A DNA stretch of 64,000 nucleotides from Anaerolineaceae bacterium. GTDB lineage: Bacteria; Chloroflexota; Anaerolineae; Aggregatilineales; Phototrophicaceae. This document shows, piece by piece, positions 44,941 to 53,669 of this stretch. Position 1 is the stretch's first letter. Each line of letters starts with the position of its first letter. The position numbers were made by a program, and so were the translations under genes. The stretch lies in the NCBI GenBank assembly GCA_020634165.1, contig JACKCF010000001.1, forward strand, positions 1,922,001 through 1,986,000, in the 5' to 3' direction. The notes under the pieces are model-generated. The model did no database searches. It had not been told where the DNA came from and saw only the letters and a list, made by a program, of their open reading frames with translations.

Positions 44941-45969
44941 TTATAGCGGGCTACCTGTTGACTGACGAACAATCAACTCAGGTTTAATGAGCTGACTACC
45001 GAGGTCAGCAGTCGGCTCCTGATTGACGATTTTCATAAGGAGCTGGAACAGAGCTTTTCCAATGTCTCGTGTCGGTTGGTTGATGGTCGTGAGTGGGGGA
45101 TTACTGTATCGCGCCAGTGGAATATCATCGAACCCCACAACTGATACATCCTGACCAACGACCAGCCCCCGTACCTGGATCGCACGCATGGCCCCAAATG
45201 CCATTCGATCATTGCTGCAAATAATGGCCGTAGGCGGGTCAAACTGATCGAGCAGATAATGGGCACCAAGTTGGCCCGACTGCTCACTGAAGTCACCCTC
45301 AAAAATGAGCGATCTGTCAATCGGCAGAGTCGCTTCACGCATACCGCTGATAAAACCTTCCCAGCGTACCTGTGTTAGATACTGTTCATGCGGCGGCGAA
45401 AGATAACCGATGCGTCGGTGTCCTAGCTCAAATAAGTGTTTTACAGCCAATTCAATGCCAATTGCGCCATCAACATCGATCCAATTCTGGCCTTTTTCTG
45501 ATTGAAAGCGTCCAAAAACGACAAACGGGAAGTTTTGCTCAGTCAGATACGCCACACGCGGATCATTCTCACGCAGGGCAAAAACAATCAGTCCATCAAT
45601 CTGGCGACTGGTCACAAGCTGCTTGTAGAGCTGCATTTCTCGCTCCCCAGCCGGAACAGTCCAGAAGGTAAGGCCGATGCTGCTCCGAGTGGCTTCGCTG
45701 GTGACGCCGTCGATCAGGTCGAGCACTACCGGATCAGTTTCAATGGCATCGTTGGGCAGCCGGATTTCGCTTCGGATGAGTCCAATTGTATTGGTGCGCT
45801 GCGTATTCAGGCTGCGCGCCGCCGCCGTCGGATGATAATCGAGTGCCTCAATCGCTTCCAGGACGCGCTGCCGTGTTTCGCTCTTAACCAGCGTGCTCCC
45901 GTTGAGGACGTTAGAAACGGTTCCTACGGAGACCTCGGCATAACGGGCAACATCACGGATAGTCGGCAT
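44941..45969 (-). CDS. LacI-family regulator of the dextran locus
   Basis: 342 residues from ATG 45969. The headpiece PTIRDVARYAEVSVGTVSNVLN is followed by LDYHPTAAARSLNTQ and a sugar-sensor domain ending VSVVGFDDIPLARYSNPPLT. An in-frame TTG at 45996 would put the operator palindrome inside the coding region, so the ATG is preferred despite a weak ribosome site (GGA). Identical operators before this gene and before the importer make it a local repressor, probably released by a glucose disaccharide or oligosaccharide. Confidence 0.9.
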   Translation of the reverse strand: MPTIRDVARYAEVSVGTVSNVLNGSTLVKSETRQRVLEAIEALDYHPTAAARSLNTQRTNTIGLIRSEIRLPNDAIETDPVVLDLIDGVTSEATRSSIGLTFWTVPAGEREMQLYKQLVTSRQIDGLIVFALRENDPRVAYLTEQNFPFVVFGRFQSEKGQNWIDVDGAIGIELAVKHLFELGHRRIGYLSPPHEQYLTQVRWEGFISGMREATLPIDRSLIFEGDFSEQSGQLGAHYLLDQFDPPTAIICSNDRMAFGAMRAIQVRGLVVGQDVSVVGFDDIPLARYSNPPLTTINQPTRDIGKALFQLLMKIVNQEPTADLGSQLIKPELIVRQSTGSPL

Positions 45970-45979
45970 ACTCAATCCA

Positions 45980-46029
45980 AAATTGAACCGGTTCAATTTA
46001 AGTAAAACACCGAATATGAATTATGTCAA
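45980..46029 (-). promoter_or_regulatory. lacI-family promoter with operator over the start site
   Basis: On the minus strand TTGACA (46029-46024), 17-nt spacer, TTTACT (46006-46001). The palindrome at 45981-45998 (20 bp symmetric if 45980 and 45999 are included) begins right after the -10 box and covers the predicted start of transcription. Confidence 0.72.
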
Positions 46030-46156
46030 CCAATTGGGGTTAGCTCAACGAGTGTAAATAGGAAAATCCAAGATGCCCCAATCTCACGAGAGGGCAGGTA
46101 AAATCCGTATCACCGACTTTATTTCATGTCCGATGGACTATCCGGCATCAAAGATA

Positions 46157-47443
46157 TTACAGAATATCAGGTGGCAGATAGCTCGCTTGGAGAGGCACGA
46201 TCTCTTCGAGCAGCTTCTGCGCGACAGGTAATGACATCACCAGTGGATTAGCAGCTAACGCATGGCGTAGTTCACGCATGCCGCCGTTCCAGATGGCATC
46301 TGCCGCTGCCCATTGATATTCCGCGAGCATGTGCAGCAGCCCAACCACTTCCGAAGGTAAATTGGGCTGGACCAGTGGCGTAGCGCCTTTAGGTTCCAAC
46401 CGCGCTGGAACCTCGACCACACGATCAGGTGCAAAGTCAGGCAGCGCGCCACGATTGGTTACGTTCAGTGTATGAATACTGGCATTCTGTGTGACCAGCC
46501 CACGAATAACTTCGACGGCCATATCCCCGAAAATCGACCCACCACGCACATGGGTGAGTGTAGGCTCATCAGCTTCAATTTGCTCCTGGAAGTGTTGATA
46601 ATAGCTTGGTAGTTCCTCCATGATGACTTGCGCCCGTGACTTGGAACTGGCCTGTGCTTCAGCGACCGTATCTTCCCGAAAATAATAGTATTGCATATAG
46701 CTGTTTGGCAGGCGGTGATATTCCTTCGCTAGCTGGAACTGCCGTTTGACGCGGTGGGTTATGTTCGGGTCAGCCTGCACCTGATCGTAGTGCCGCAGCA
46801 TGACCTCGATGCCATCTTCGCCATCAATCGAAAAATTGGTGCTCCAGGTAGCATGGTTTAGTCCAACCGACTCCAGCTTGACGCTTGTCGGGTTGATGTC
46901 CATCGCGCTTAGTATTTTATGCTGATCGTCCTTCGTCTGGTCACAGATGCTGATGCAGGGCACATCGCTGAAATGTGTCACGGCTTCAGCAACAATCTGC
47001 GTGGGATTCGTATAGTTGACGAGTACCGCGTTCGGTGCATATTGCTCGATAGCGCCGACGATACGCTTGATGACGGGCAGCGTTCGCATGGCGAAGAAAA
47101 AACCGCCCGGTCCGATTGTCTCCTGCCCGATAATGCCATATTTGAGCGGAACTGCCTCATCCTGGGCACGGGCTTCAAAACCGCCTTGGCGGAAGGTCGT
47201 CAGCACATAATCTGCGGATTGAATAGCCGCTTGCATGTCGCGATGCTTGCTGATGGTCAGATCGATGCCAGCGGCAGCGACCATACGCTGTGCCAGCAGC
47301 GCGACGATGTCCAGTTCCGGCCCAGCGATATCCATCAGCGCCAGCTCGGCATCTGCGAAATCGTCAGCATGTTGAATAAAAGCGTTGATTAAACCAGGAG
47401 CATAAGCGCTGCCACCACCTATGATGGCAATTTTGACAGCCAC
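46157..47443 (-). CDS. GH4-family NAD- and metal-dependent glycosidase
   Basis: 428 residues from GTG 47443, with AGGAGG 7 nt upstream; a longer frame to 47533 would run into the kinase gene. The NAD site IIGGGSAYAP is at residues 7-16. The GH4 metal ligands appear as Cys167 (SICDQT) and His197 (GLNHATW), and NYTNPTQ is the usual nucleotide-side motif. GH4 enzymes cleave by oxidation and elimination and accept either 6-phosphosugars or free glycosides and galacturonides. The neighbouring kinase would fit either. The gene overlaps the kinase gene by 25 nt and ends the operon. Confidence 0.88.
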   Translation of the reverse strand: MAVKIAIIGGGSAYAPGLINAFIQHADDFADAELALMDIAGPELDIVALLAQRMVAAAGIDLTISKHRDMQAAIQSADYVLTTFRQGGFEARAQDEAVPLKYGIIGQETIGPGGFFFAMRTLPVIKRIVGAIEQYAPNAVLVNYTNPTQIVAEAVTHFSDVPCISICDQTKDDQHKILSAMDINPTSVKLESVGLNHATWSTNFSIDGEDGIEVMLRHYDQVQADPNITHRVKRQFQLAKEYHRLPNSYMQYYYFREDTVAEAQASSKSRAQVIMEELPSYYQHFQEQIEADEPTLTHVRGGSIFGDMAVEVIRGLVTQNASIHTLNVTNRGALPDFAPDRVVEVPARLEPKGATPLVQPNLPSEVVGLLHMLAEYQWAAADAIWNGGMRELRHALAANPLVMSLPVAQKLLEEIVPLQASYLPPDIL

Positions 47444-48336
47444 GTTTTGACCTCCTCGTGGGTTGGGGTGCCAGTCGCACCCCCGACAGCCGTTGTCGCC
47501 AGCGCACCACAAACCGCGCCATAACGACAGCAATCTTCTAATGAATAATCGTTAACCAGGCCGTAGATAAATCCAGCATCGAACGCATCACCTGCACCAG
47601 TCGTATCAATCGGCGTGACGGGCAGGGCAGGCACAGCGATGCTTTGGGTTGCACTTCTGGCGAGGACACCCTCGGCACTGTTTTTCATGACAATAGCCCC
47701 GCCTGACATGCGGCCCAGTGCCTTCTGTAGCGCGGTTTCGGTATCATCCTCGCCCATCATGTAACACAATTCGGATCGGCTCGGCATAAAAATATCGACC
47801 TCAGCCGCAATGCGATGAATGGTCTCGTCTTTCAGGGCGTCTTCGTCCCAACCTGGGTCAAACGACACGGTTGTTCCGGCACCATGCGCGATCTCGACCG
47901 CATTCAGTGCATCATACGCCGCCAGAAAGCTGCACACATGCAGATGCCTGCTCGGATGCTCCCGCAGGATTTCTTTCAGATCAGGTGGCTCGGTAGGTTT
48001 TTCAAAGCGTGTGATGAATGCTCGGTCATGTGGATACGATAATGCGACTGTTAACTGCGGCAGGGGATAATCATGTTGACGAATCAGCGTGCGATCAATG
48101 CCCAACTCATCGAGTAAATCAGCAGCGATGCGACTGAAGCGATCATTACCCAGGTCAGCAATCAGACCAACCTTTGCACCCAGCCGATGCAGTCCAGCCG
48201 CGATGATGGCACTGCCGCCAATCGCAATCGTCAGGTCCTGCGCGAAGATTTCTGTCCCCAGCGTGGGGAACGTATCCATGCCCGTGAAGATGACATCACA
48301 GAACAAGGGTCCGTAGACCAAGGCATCATAGCCCAT
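47419..48336 (-). CDS. PfkB-family sugar kinase
   Basis: 305 residues. The N-terminal substrate region reads TIAIGGSAIIAAGLHRLG, and DTTGAGDAFDAGFIYGL near residue 245 is the PfkB signature 2 with the anion hole and catalytic Asp. It phosphorylates a sugar or sugar acid with ATP in the cytoplasm; ribokinase, fructokinase and KDG kinase share these motifs. Its ATG overlaps the sulfatase stop by one base (TAATG). It probably commits the monosaccharide freed by the sulfatase and GH4 enzyme to central metabolism. Confidence 0.88.
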   Translation of the reverse strand: MGYDALVYGPLFCDVIFTGMDTFPTLGTEIFAQDLTIAIGGSAIIAAGLHRLGAKVGLIADLGNDRFSRIAADLLDELGIDRTLIRQHDYPLPQLTVALSYPHDRAFITRFEKPTEPPDLKEILREHPSRHLHVCSFLAAYDALNAVEIAHGAGTTVSFDPGWDEDALKDETIHRIAAEVDIFMPSRSELCYMMGEDDTETALQKALGRMSGGAIVMKNSAEGVLARSATQSIAVPALPVTPIDTTGAGDAFDAGFIYGLVNDYSLEDCCRYGAVCGALATTAVGGATGTPTHEEVKTWLSKLPS

Positions 48337-49628
48337 TAAGCATTTTCTCCACGCAGCAGATGCATGGCCCGTTCATAATACGGGGATGCCACCGGACCTT
48401 CCAGCAAAGGATCAGCCGTATCGCGCATCCAGGTAACTAGCTGCTGACGCAAATCATCTTTGATGGCCAGATAGGCCGCGTCATCAGCCAGATTCATCAT
48501 CTCATTCGGATCAGCTTCGAGGTCGTAAAGCTCAAATGCCGGCCGTGATTGGGTCAAGATGTCGATCATCTGCGGATAGATCGCGCTATGCATGATGTCC
48601 GCTGGAACATTGGTGATGTCCACTTCGGCATTCCAGATGAGCTTATAGCGCGCATTGCGAATCGCTCGCTGAGGCTCGTAATCCGTGTGGTATGTCTTCT
48701 CAAAATAAAGGCTATCCCGATGCTGATCTGTCTCCCCCTTGAGCAGGCCCAGGTAGCTTTTTCCTTCAAGTTTCTTGGGAACCTCGATTCCGAGCACCTC
48801 CAGAATCGTCGGCGTCATATCTACATGGCTGATGAGTTGCTCAATCACATGGCCGCCTGTCAGTCCCAGTTGCGGCGCTCGCATAATGAGCGCGGTTTTG
48901 AGGCCAGGGTCGTACATCGTGCATTTAGCGCGTGGCATCGCCAGCCCATGATCCGTCGTGAAGATCACCCAGGTGTCGCCTGTCAGATTCAGTCTGTCGA
49001 GCGTTTCTAGAATGCGGCCAACACCTTCATCCATTGATTTAATCATGCCCTGCAACTCACTGAATTCCAATCGAGATTGGTCGGTATCAGGCACGTAAGG
49101 GGGGAGGTTAACGCCTTTTGCGCTGTCGGGTGGCGTCAGCCGATAGCCGCCGGTGTGGTCACGATGCGGCTCAAAGAAACCAATGTTCAGGAAAAAAGGG
49201 TGCTCGTGATGGCGTTCTAAAAATCCAATGGCGCTGCTGGCCACTTCTGGCGCCAGATTCCCCGCCAACACATGATCGAAGCCAAGTGCCTTGACGGCTT
49301 CTGCATTGAACTCGGTCACATGCTGAACACCAACGTGCGTCGTTTCATATCCAGCATCTTTCAAATATTCAGCCAGATAGGTTTCATCGTCGTGCAGATG
49401 CCAGCTAAACGGGAAGTGCGCCAGCCCAAACATGCCATTGCTGTGCGGATAGCGTCCGGTATACAGCGCGGCTCGGCTGGGGCTGCATTGTGGCGAAGTA
49501 CAAAAACTATTGCTGAAGCGAACACCATCCGCTGCCAACGCATCCAGATGGTCCGACGAAACGCTCTCGACGCCATAGCAGGCCAGATGCTGGCCCAGGT
49601 CATGGCAGTCGATCATGACGAGGTTCAT
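48336..49628 (-). CDS. Type I sulfatase (second in window)
   Basis: 430 residues, no signal peptide. The signature CSPSRAALYTGRYP places the formylglycine Cys at 48 and Arg at 52. VMIDCHDLGQ near residue 4 and TTDHGLAMPRAK near residue 225 carry metal ligands. It differs clearly from the sulfatase at 9963. It removes sulfate from a sugar imported by the two permeases just upstream (18-nt gap). The activating enzyme is not encoded here. Specificity cannot be read. Confidence 0.9.
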   Translation of the reverse strand: MNLVMIDCHDLGQHLACYGVESVSSDHLDALAADGVRFSNSFCTSPQCSPSRAALYTGRYPHSNGMFGLAHFPFSWHLHDDETYLAEYLKDAGYETTHVGVQHVTEFNAEAVKALGFDHVLAGNLAPEVASSAIGFLERHHEHPFFLNIGFFEPHRDHTGGYRLTPPDSAKGVNLPPYVPDTDQSRLEFSELQGMIKSMDEGVGRILETLDRLNLTGDTWVIFTTDHGLAMPRAKCTMYDPGLKTALIMRAPQLGLTGGHVIEQLISHVDMTPTILEVLGIEVPKKLEGKSYLGLLKGETDQHRDSLYFEKTYHTDYEPQRAIRNARYKLIWNAEVDITNVPADIMHSAIYPQMIDILTQSRPAFELYDLEADPNEMMNLADDAAYLAIKDDLRQQLVTWMRDTADPLLEGPVASPYYERAMHLLRGENA

Positions 49629-49646
49629 GAAATGTCCCTTTTGTTG

Positions 49647-50510
49647 TTAACCCTTCACAGCCCCGGCTGTCAGGCCCTCGACGATGCGGTTCTGGAAGAT
49701 CAGTACCAATACGACCAGCGGAATGGTCACGATCATAGCGGCCGCCATGATTTCCGCAATGGGCTCCTGCCGCGCGACCTGGCCCGTAAATTGGGCAATC
49801 GCCACTGGGACCGTTTTCGCGTCAGGGTTGGTTGCCGTAAAGTTCAATGCAAATAAGTACTCGTTCCAGGAGAGGACAAACGCCAGCAATCCGGTCGTGA
49901 CCAGAGCTGGAGCGGTCAACGGCAGCAAAATCAGGCGGAACGTCTGGAAAGGTGTCGCGCCATCGACAATCGCCGCTTGCTCAATCTCGGCGGGTAAGCC
50001 CCGGAAGAAGCTCGTCAGCACCCAGACCGTAAACGGCAGGATGAACACCGGATAGGTCGCAATGAGCGACAGCGGCGTTCCGAAAAACCCCAATTCTCGG
50101 ACGATGGTATACAAGCCTGATAGGATCGAAATTGCCGGGAACATCGTCATGGAAAGCACGACATACAGCAAAATCACGCGGCCTTTAAAGCGCAGGCGAC
50201 CAAGGGCATACGCTGCGAACGATCCCACTACCAGCGCTAGCGCGGCGGTTGAACTGGATACAATCGCTGAGTTACGAAGCGAATTGATGAACGTACTATC
50301 TCGAAAGACATACTCGTAATTCTTCAATGTTGGGTTGCGCGGCAGGTAAGTCGCGCTCTCAAACATCTCGGACTCTGTCTTAAATGAAGTCGCGAACGCC
50401 CAATAAAATGGGAACAGCGCATAGATCGCAATGAAAATAACCGCCGCGTAAAGCAGTATCCGCTGAATGTTTTTGAGGAGGCGTTCGTTGGTGAGGATGT
50501 TCTCAAACAT
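49647..50510 (-). CDS. CUT1 sugar ABC permease, MalG/UgpE type
   Basis: 287 residues, six predicted helices. The EAA loop IEQAAIVDGATPFQTFR is near residue 180, and QNRIVEGLTAGAVKG is a typical C-terminus. Its ATG overlaps the stop of the large partner permease by one base. It is the second channel half of the sulfated-sugar importer. Confidence 0.9.
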   Translation of the reverse strand: MFENILTNERLLKNIQRILLYAAVIFIAIYALFPFYWAFATSFKTESEMFESATYLPRNPTLKNYEYVFRDSTFINSLRNSAIVSSSTAALALVVGSFAAYALGRLRFKGRVILLYVVLSMTMFPAISILSGLYTIVRELGFFGTPLSLIATYPVFILPFTVWVLTSFFRGLPAEIEQAAIVDGATPFQTFRLILLPLTAPALVTTGLLAFVLSWNEYLFALNFTATNPDAKTVPVAIAQFTGQVARQEPIAEIMAAAMIVTIPLVVLVLIFQNRIVEGLTAGAVKG

Positions 50511-52099
50511 TAGTCTGTCTCCACCTTCAACATGCGGACGTAAATGAACGCGAATATCGAAATAAATATGAAAATAATCACGCTGATGGCGGAGGCATAA
50601 CCATCCTGCTGATTACTGACGAGTGTCTCGAAGTTATAAGTCGCCATCGAAAGTTGCTGCCGTCCAAACAACACATTGAACAGGTCGAATACGCGCAGGG
50701 CATCCAACGTGCGGAAGACCAGGGCAATCGCTAGGGCGGGGCGCAGCAAAGGCAGCGTGATGCTAAAGAAGCGTCGTACGGGGCTGGCCCCATCGACAGC
50801 CGCCGCTTCGTATAAGTCACTCGGAATCGTTTGCAAACCAGCCAGCAGCAGCAGTGCCATAAAGGGGGCTGTCTTCCAGACATCGACAATGATCCCTGCT
50901 GGTAGCTGCAACGACGGTTCGGAAAGCCATGCTTGTGGCGCTCCGATAATATGCAGGTCCAGCAGCACCTTGTTGAGAATACCAGCGCTGGTATCTTTCA
51001 GAATGAGTTCCCATAATCGCGCAGAAATTACAGTCGGGATCGCCCAGGGTACCAGCATAACGGCCCTCATGATGCCGCGTCCACGGAAATTGGAGTTGAC
51101 CACCATCGCCATGAATAAGCCAATCAGCAGTTCCAGCGACACCGAAAAAACGGTGAAAATGAGTGTCGTGTTGACGGCTGAAACAAAGTCGTCGTCTCGT
51201 CCGCTGACAGCAATCGATTGCCCTGCGGAGAACGGAACTGGTATGTTGGAGATCGTGCGGTAGCCTTCTTGCAGCAATTCTCGGTCGATGGATTCCCAGC
51301 GGATGGACCCATTATCACGCACCGAGCAGTCGCCTGTATCATCGTCAAGCCGACAGCCGACCGTATCCAGTCGCACCGTTAGCAGGTTTGCATAATTATC
51401 CAGGCCGACGAATTGGGGCACGCCTCGGCCAGCAAACCGCTTGTCTGTCAGGCTGCGGATGAAGGTCTGCTCCAGCGGCCTTGCCGCTACCAGGATAAAA
51501 ATCGCCAACGTGGGAATGAGCAGATTCCACGCCAGACGGGTCTCGCGGGCGATGAGCAGGTCTTCACCCTCGAAATACATGCCAATGTGGTTGGATAGCC
51601 ACCACCACACGCCACCGACGATAATCATTGCCAGGAATGGCAATACGATGCTGCCTAGTAAGGCACCTACATCGACAGCTACGCCGTCTTCGTTAGCGAC
51701 CCGAATGGTGTTATAGATCGTCAGCAAAATGGTGATGCCCATGCCAATGGTCAGCCACATATAGGCGACTTGCGCCCAATGGGCTGCCCGCAGGCTGCCC
51801 CCAAGCACCTGTGCGCCAATCGAAATGAAGAAAATACTGAGGTAAGCGACGAGCAGGGGTAGGACGATGCCAAATTGTGCTAAAAAGGCCAGCAACACCG
51901 ATGGTTGTTCTGGATACTCTTCGCTCGCGGTCCAGTTGAGTGCAAGTTGGATGCCATCATCCTGGCTGACAGAGATCACGAAACCCACAACAGCCATGAT
52001 CCCGATCAGGATCAGCAGTCCCCCGACTAAATAAGCAGGTATGGGCGATCTCTTAGCTTTTTGATGAGCAGTCGGGTCGGTATGGGATGAAAGGCTCAT
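50510..52099 (-). CDS. CUT1 sugar ABC permease, MalF type, with long N-terminal membrane extension
   Basis: 529 residues, about 230 more than a usual UgpA-type permease. The first 160 residues add four predicted helices (VGGLLILIGIMAVVGFVI, FGIVLPLLVAYLSIFFI, IGMGITILLTIYNTI, GSIVLPFLAMIIVGGVWWWL). An outer loop follows around residues 245-310, including CRLDDDTGDC. The core permease then shows the EAA loop YEAAAVDGASPVRRFF near residue 430. MalF of enteric bacteria also has extra helices and a large loop that touches the binding protein, so a similar role is plausible. GGAG precedes the ATG. Confidence 0.87.
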   Translation of the reverse strand: MSLSSHTDPTAHQKAKRSPIPAYLVGGLLILIGIMAVVGFVISVSQDDGIQLALNWTASEEYPEQPSVLLAFLAQFGIVLPLLVAYLSIFFISIGAQVLGGSLRAAHWAQVAYMWLTIGMGITILLTIYNTIRVANEDGVAVDVGALLGSIVLPFLAMIIVGGVWWWLSNHIGMYFEGEDLLIARETRLAWNLLIPTLAIFILVAARPLEQTFIRSLTDKRFAGRGVPQFVGLDNYANLLTVRLDTVGCRLDDDTGDCSVRDNGSIRWESIDRELLQEGYRTISNIPVPFSAGQSIAVSGRDDDFVSAVNTTLIFTVFSVSLELLIGLFMAMVVNSNFRGRGIMRAVMLVPWAIPTVISARLWELILKDTSAGILNKVLLDLHIIGAPQAWLSEPSLQLPAGIIVDVWKTAPFMALLLLAGLQTIPSDLYEAAAVDGASPVRRFFSITLPLLRPALAIALVFRTLDALRVFDLFNVLFGRQQLSMATYNFETLVSNQQDGYASAISVIIFIFISIFAFIYVRMLKVETD

Positions 52100-52194
52100 A
52101 GTAACTCCAGCAAAAATTGTCTAATTTGTCGCCTATGATACCCAGGCAAGCGAGATTTGCACCAACAACAGCGTGGGCTATGGAGTTAGGAGAA

Positions 52195-52218
52195 AGGGAA
52201 GTGCATTTGCACTTCCCT
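52195..52218 (-). terminator. Hairpin after binding-protein gene (attenuator-like)
   Basis: AGGGAAGTGCA (52195-52205) and TGCACTTCCCT (52208-52218) are perfect 11-bp inverted arms. On the minus strand the stem is followed by TTCTCC. It lies 24 nt past the binding-protein stop and about 95 nt before the permease start. Confidence 0.65.
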
Positions 52219-52242
52219 CAATATGGCAGTATCAGCGGATAG

Positions 52243-53535
52243 TTACTGACCGAGCAGTTCCTGCAAATCCAGTTCGAGCAGTTCCATAGCGACGTCGGCG
52301 TCTTCTTCACCCGTCAGGATGGAGTGGACAGCATCGAAGTACAGCGTGGAAACAGCATTGTACTGATCTTTGGAGAAGTTCGACGGACGCGCAGTTGTGA
52401 TTTGGACGATGTCCGTGCTGGCGAACGGTAGCGCGGCCTGGATATCGGGATCATCATAAAGCACCAGCGCTGCCGGTGGGTTGCTGGACTGGATCGAGTA
52501 CAGCTTCTGGTTCTCGACGCTCGTCATATAAATGGCGAAGGCTGCTGCTGCTTCAGGATTTTCTGAATAGCGGGATACGCCGATGTGCCAGCCACCCAAT
52601 GTCGAAGCACCACTACCGGATGCACCTGCTGGCAGCGGAGCAACACCAAATTCAGGAATGTCTTCGCTTTCCCCACTGGTGACATAAGCATAGGGCCAGT
52701 TGCGCATGAAGGCGGCATTACCGGCATGCCATACGGCGCGTGCATCTTCTTCTTGGTAGCTGACGACGCCTGGTGGGCTGATCGTGCCAACCCAACTGGC
52801 AGCCAGATTGTACATATCAATGGCGGCTTCACTGGTTGTCTTGATTTCGCCCTCGGAAGTCAGGAAGTTCTCACCCGTAGCGGAAACATGCCATTCCAGA
52901 GCATCACAGGTCAGGCCTTCATAGGAATTACCCTGCCATACATAACCCCAGAATTCGTCATTGCCTTCAGCACGCTCGCCTTCCTGGATGGCTGTGGCCA
53001 TTTCGGTCAGCTCTTCCCAGGTTGCGGGTGGTGCATCGTAACCGTATTTTTCGAGCAGGTCTGGGCGATAGTACAGCATGCCAAAGCCAATACGCAGCGG
53101 CAGCGCCACCAGACGACCATCAACCGTGTCATTTTCAATCAATGCCGGTAGCTGGGCGTCGATGTGCTCTTGTGAAACGTAGTCATTCATGTCGAGCAAA
53201 TGGGCTGCCAACTGGCCAGGCCAGATCACATCCACGCGCACAACATCGATGTCGCTGCTTTCGGCTTCAAATGCCGTCAGGTAGAAAGCCAGCAGGTCGG
53301 TAACACTGGCAGAGCCTTCTGCATATTCAACCGTGATGTTCGGGCAGGCAGCTTCAAACCGCTCGATGGTTGCCTGTTCAGCTTCACCATTCGTACCCAC
53401 AGGATCACCGAAGAAGCTGATGGTCACTTCTTCATCGGTGCCGCAATCAATTTCCGCCATATCGTCCTGGGCAACAATCAGCGCTGCTGGGACGACGAGG
53501 ACGGCGACGAGAACAAGAATGAGTAGTTTGCGCAT
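52243..53535 (-). CDS. CUT1 sugar ABC substrate-binding protein (sulfated-sugar locus)
   Basis: 430 residues. The signal peptide KLLILVLVAVLVVPAALIVA is cleaved before QDD. VTISFFGDPVGTNGEAEQ and ALPLRIGFGMLYYRPDLLEK are typical of trehalose/maltose-type family 1 binding proteins. AAGGA lies 7 nt before the ATG. It is followed by a hairpin, two permeases, a sulfatase, a PfkB kinase and a GH4 enzyme, all leftward. A sulfated oligosaccharide is the inferred ligand. Confidence 0.88.
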   Translation of the reverse strand: MRKLLILVLVAVLVVPAALIVAQDDMAEIDCGTDEEVTISFFGDPVGTNGEAEQATIERFEAACPNITVEYAEGSASVTDLLAFYLTAFEAESSDIDVVRVDVIWPGQLAAHLLDMNDYVSQEHIDAQLPALIENDTVDGRLVALPLRIGFGMLYYRPDLLEKYGYDAPPATWEELTEMATAIQEGERAEGNDEFWGYVWQGNSYEGLTCDALEWHVSATGENFLTSEGEIKTTSEAAIDMYNLAASWVGTISPPGVVSYQEEDARAVWHAGNAAFMRNWPYAYVTSGESEDIPEFGVAPLPAGASGSGASTLGGWHIGVSRYSENPEAAAAFAIYMTSVENQKLYSIQSSNPPAALVLYDDPDIQAALPFASTDIVQITTARPSNFSKDQYNAVSTLYFDAVHSILTGEEDADVAMELLELDLQELLGQ

Positions 53536-53669
53536 AACTAAATCCTTTTCTTTGTCATAATGAACGATAGATACTGAATCACGAGCTTGCTATCCTGCCT
53601 CAGATCGCTTCCCTTTCTCTGACTGACTTTATATCATCTCAGCACCTTGTTAATGGGCCGAGTCTTACA

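Noticed and set aside
45970..45996. TTG start for the dextran-locus LacI gene
   Set aside because: It would place the operator palindrome inside the coding region; the LacI headpiece begins at ATG 45969.
49272..49856. Plus-strand ORF of 194 codons across a sulfatase/permease junction
   Set aside because: It spans two well-supported opposite-strand genes and their 18-nt junction, and has no recognisable motif.
50676..51263. Plus-strand ORF of 195 codons opposite the long permease
   Set aside because: Ser/Thr/Arg-rich antisense translation of membrane-helix codons, a common artefact.
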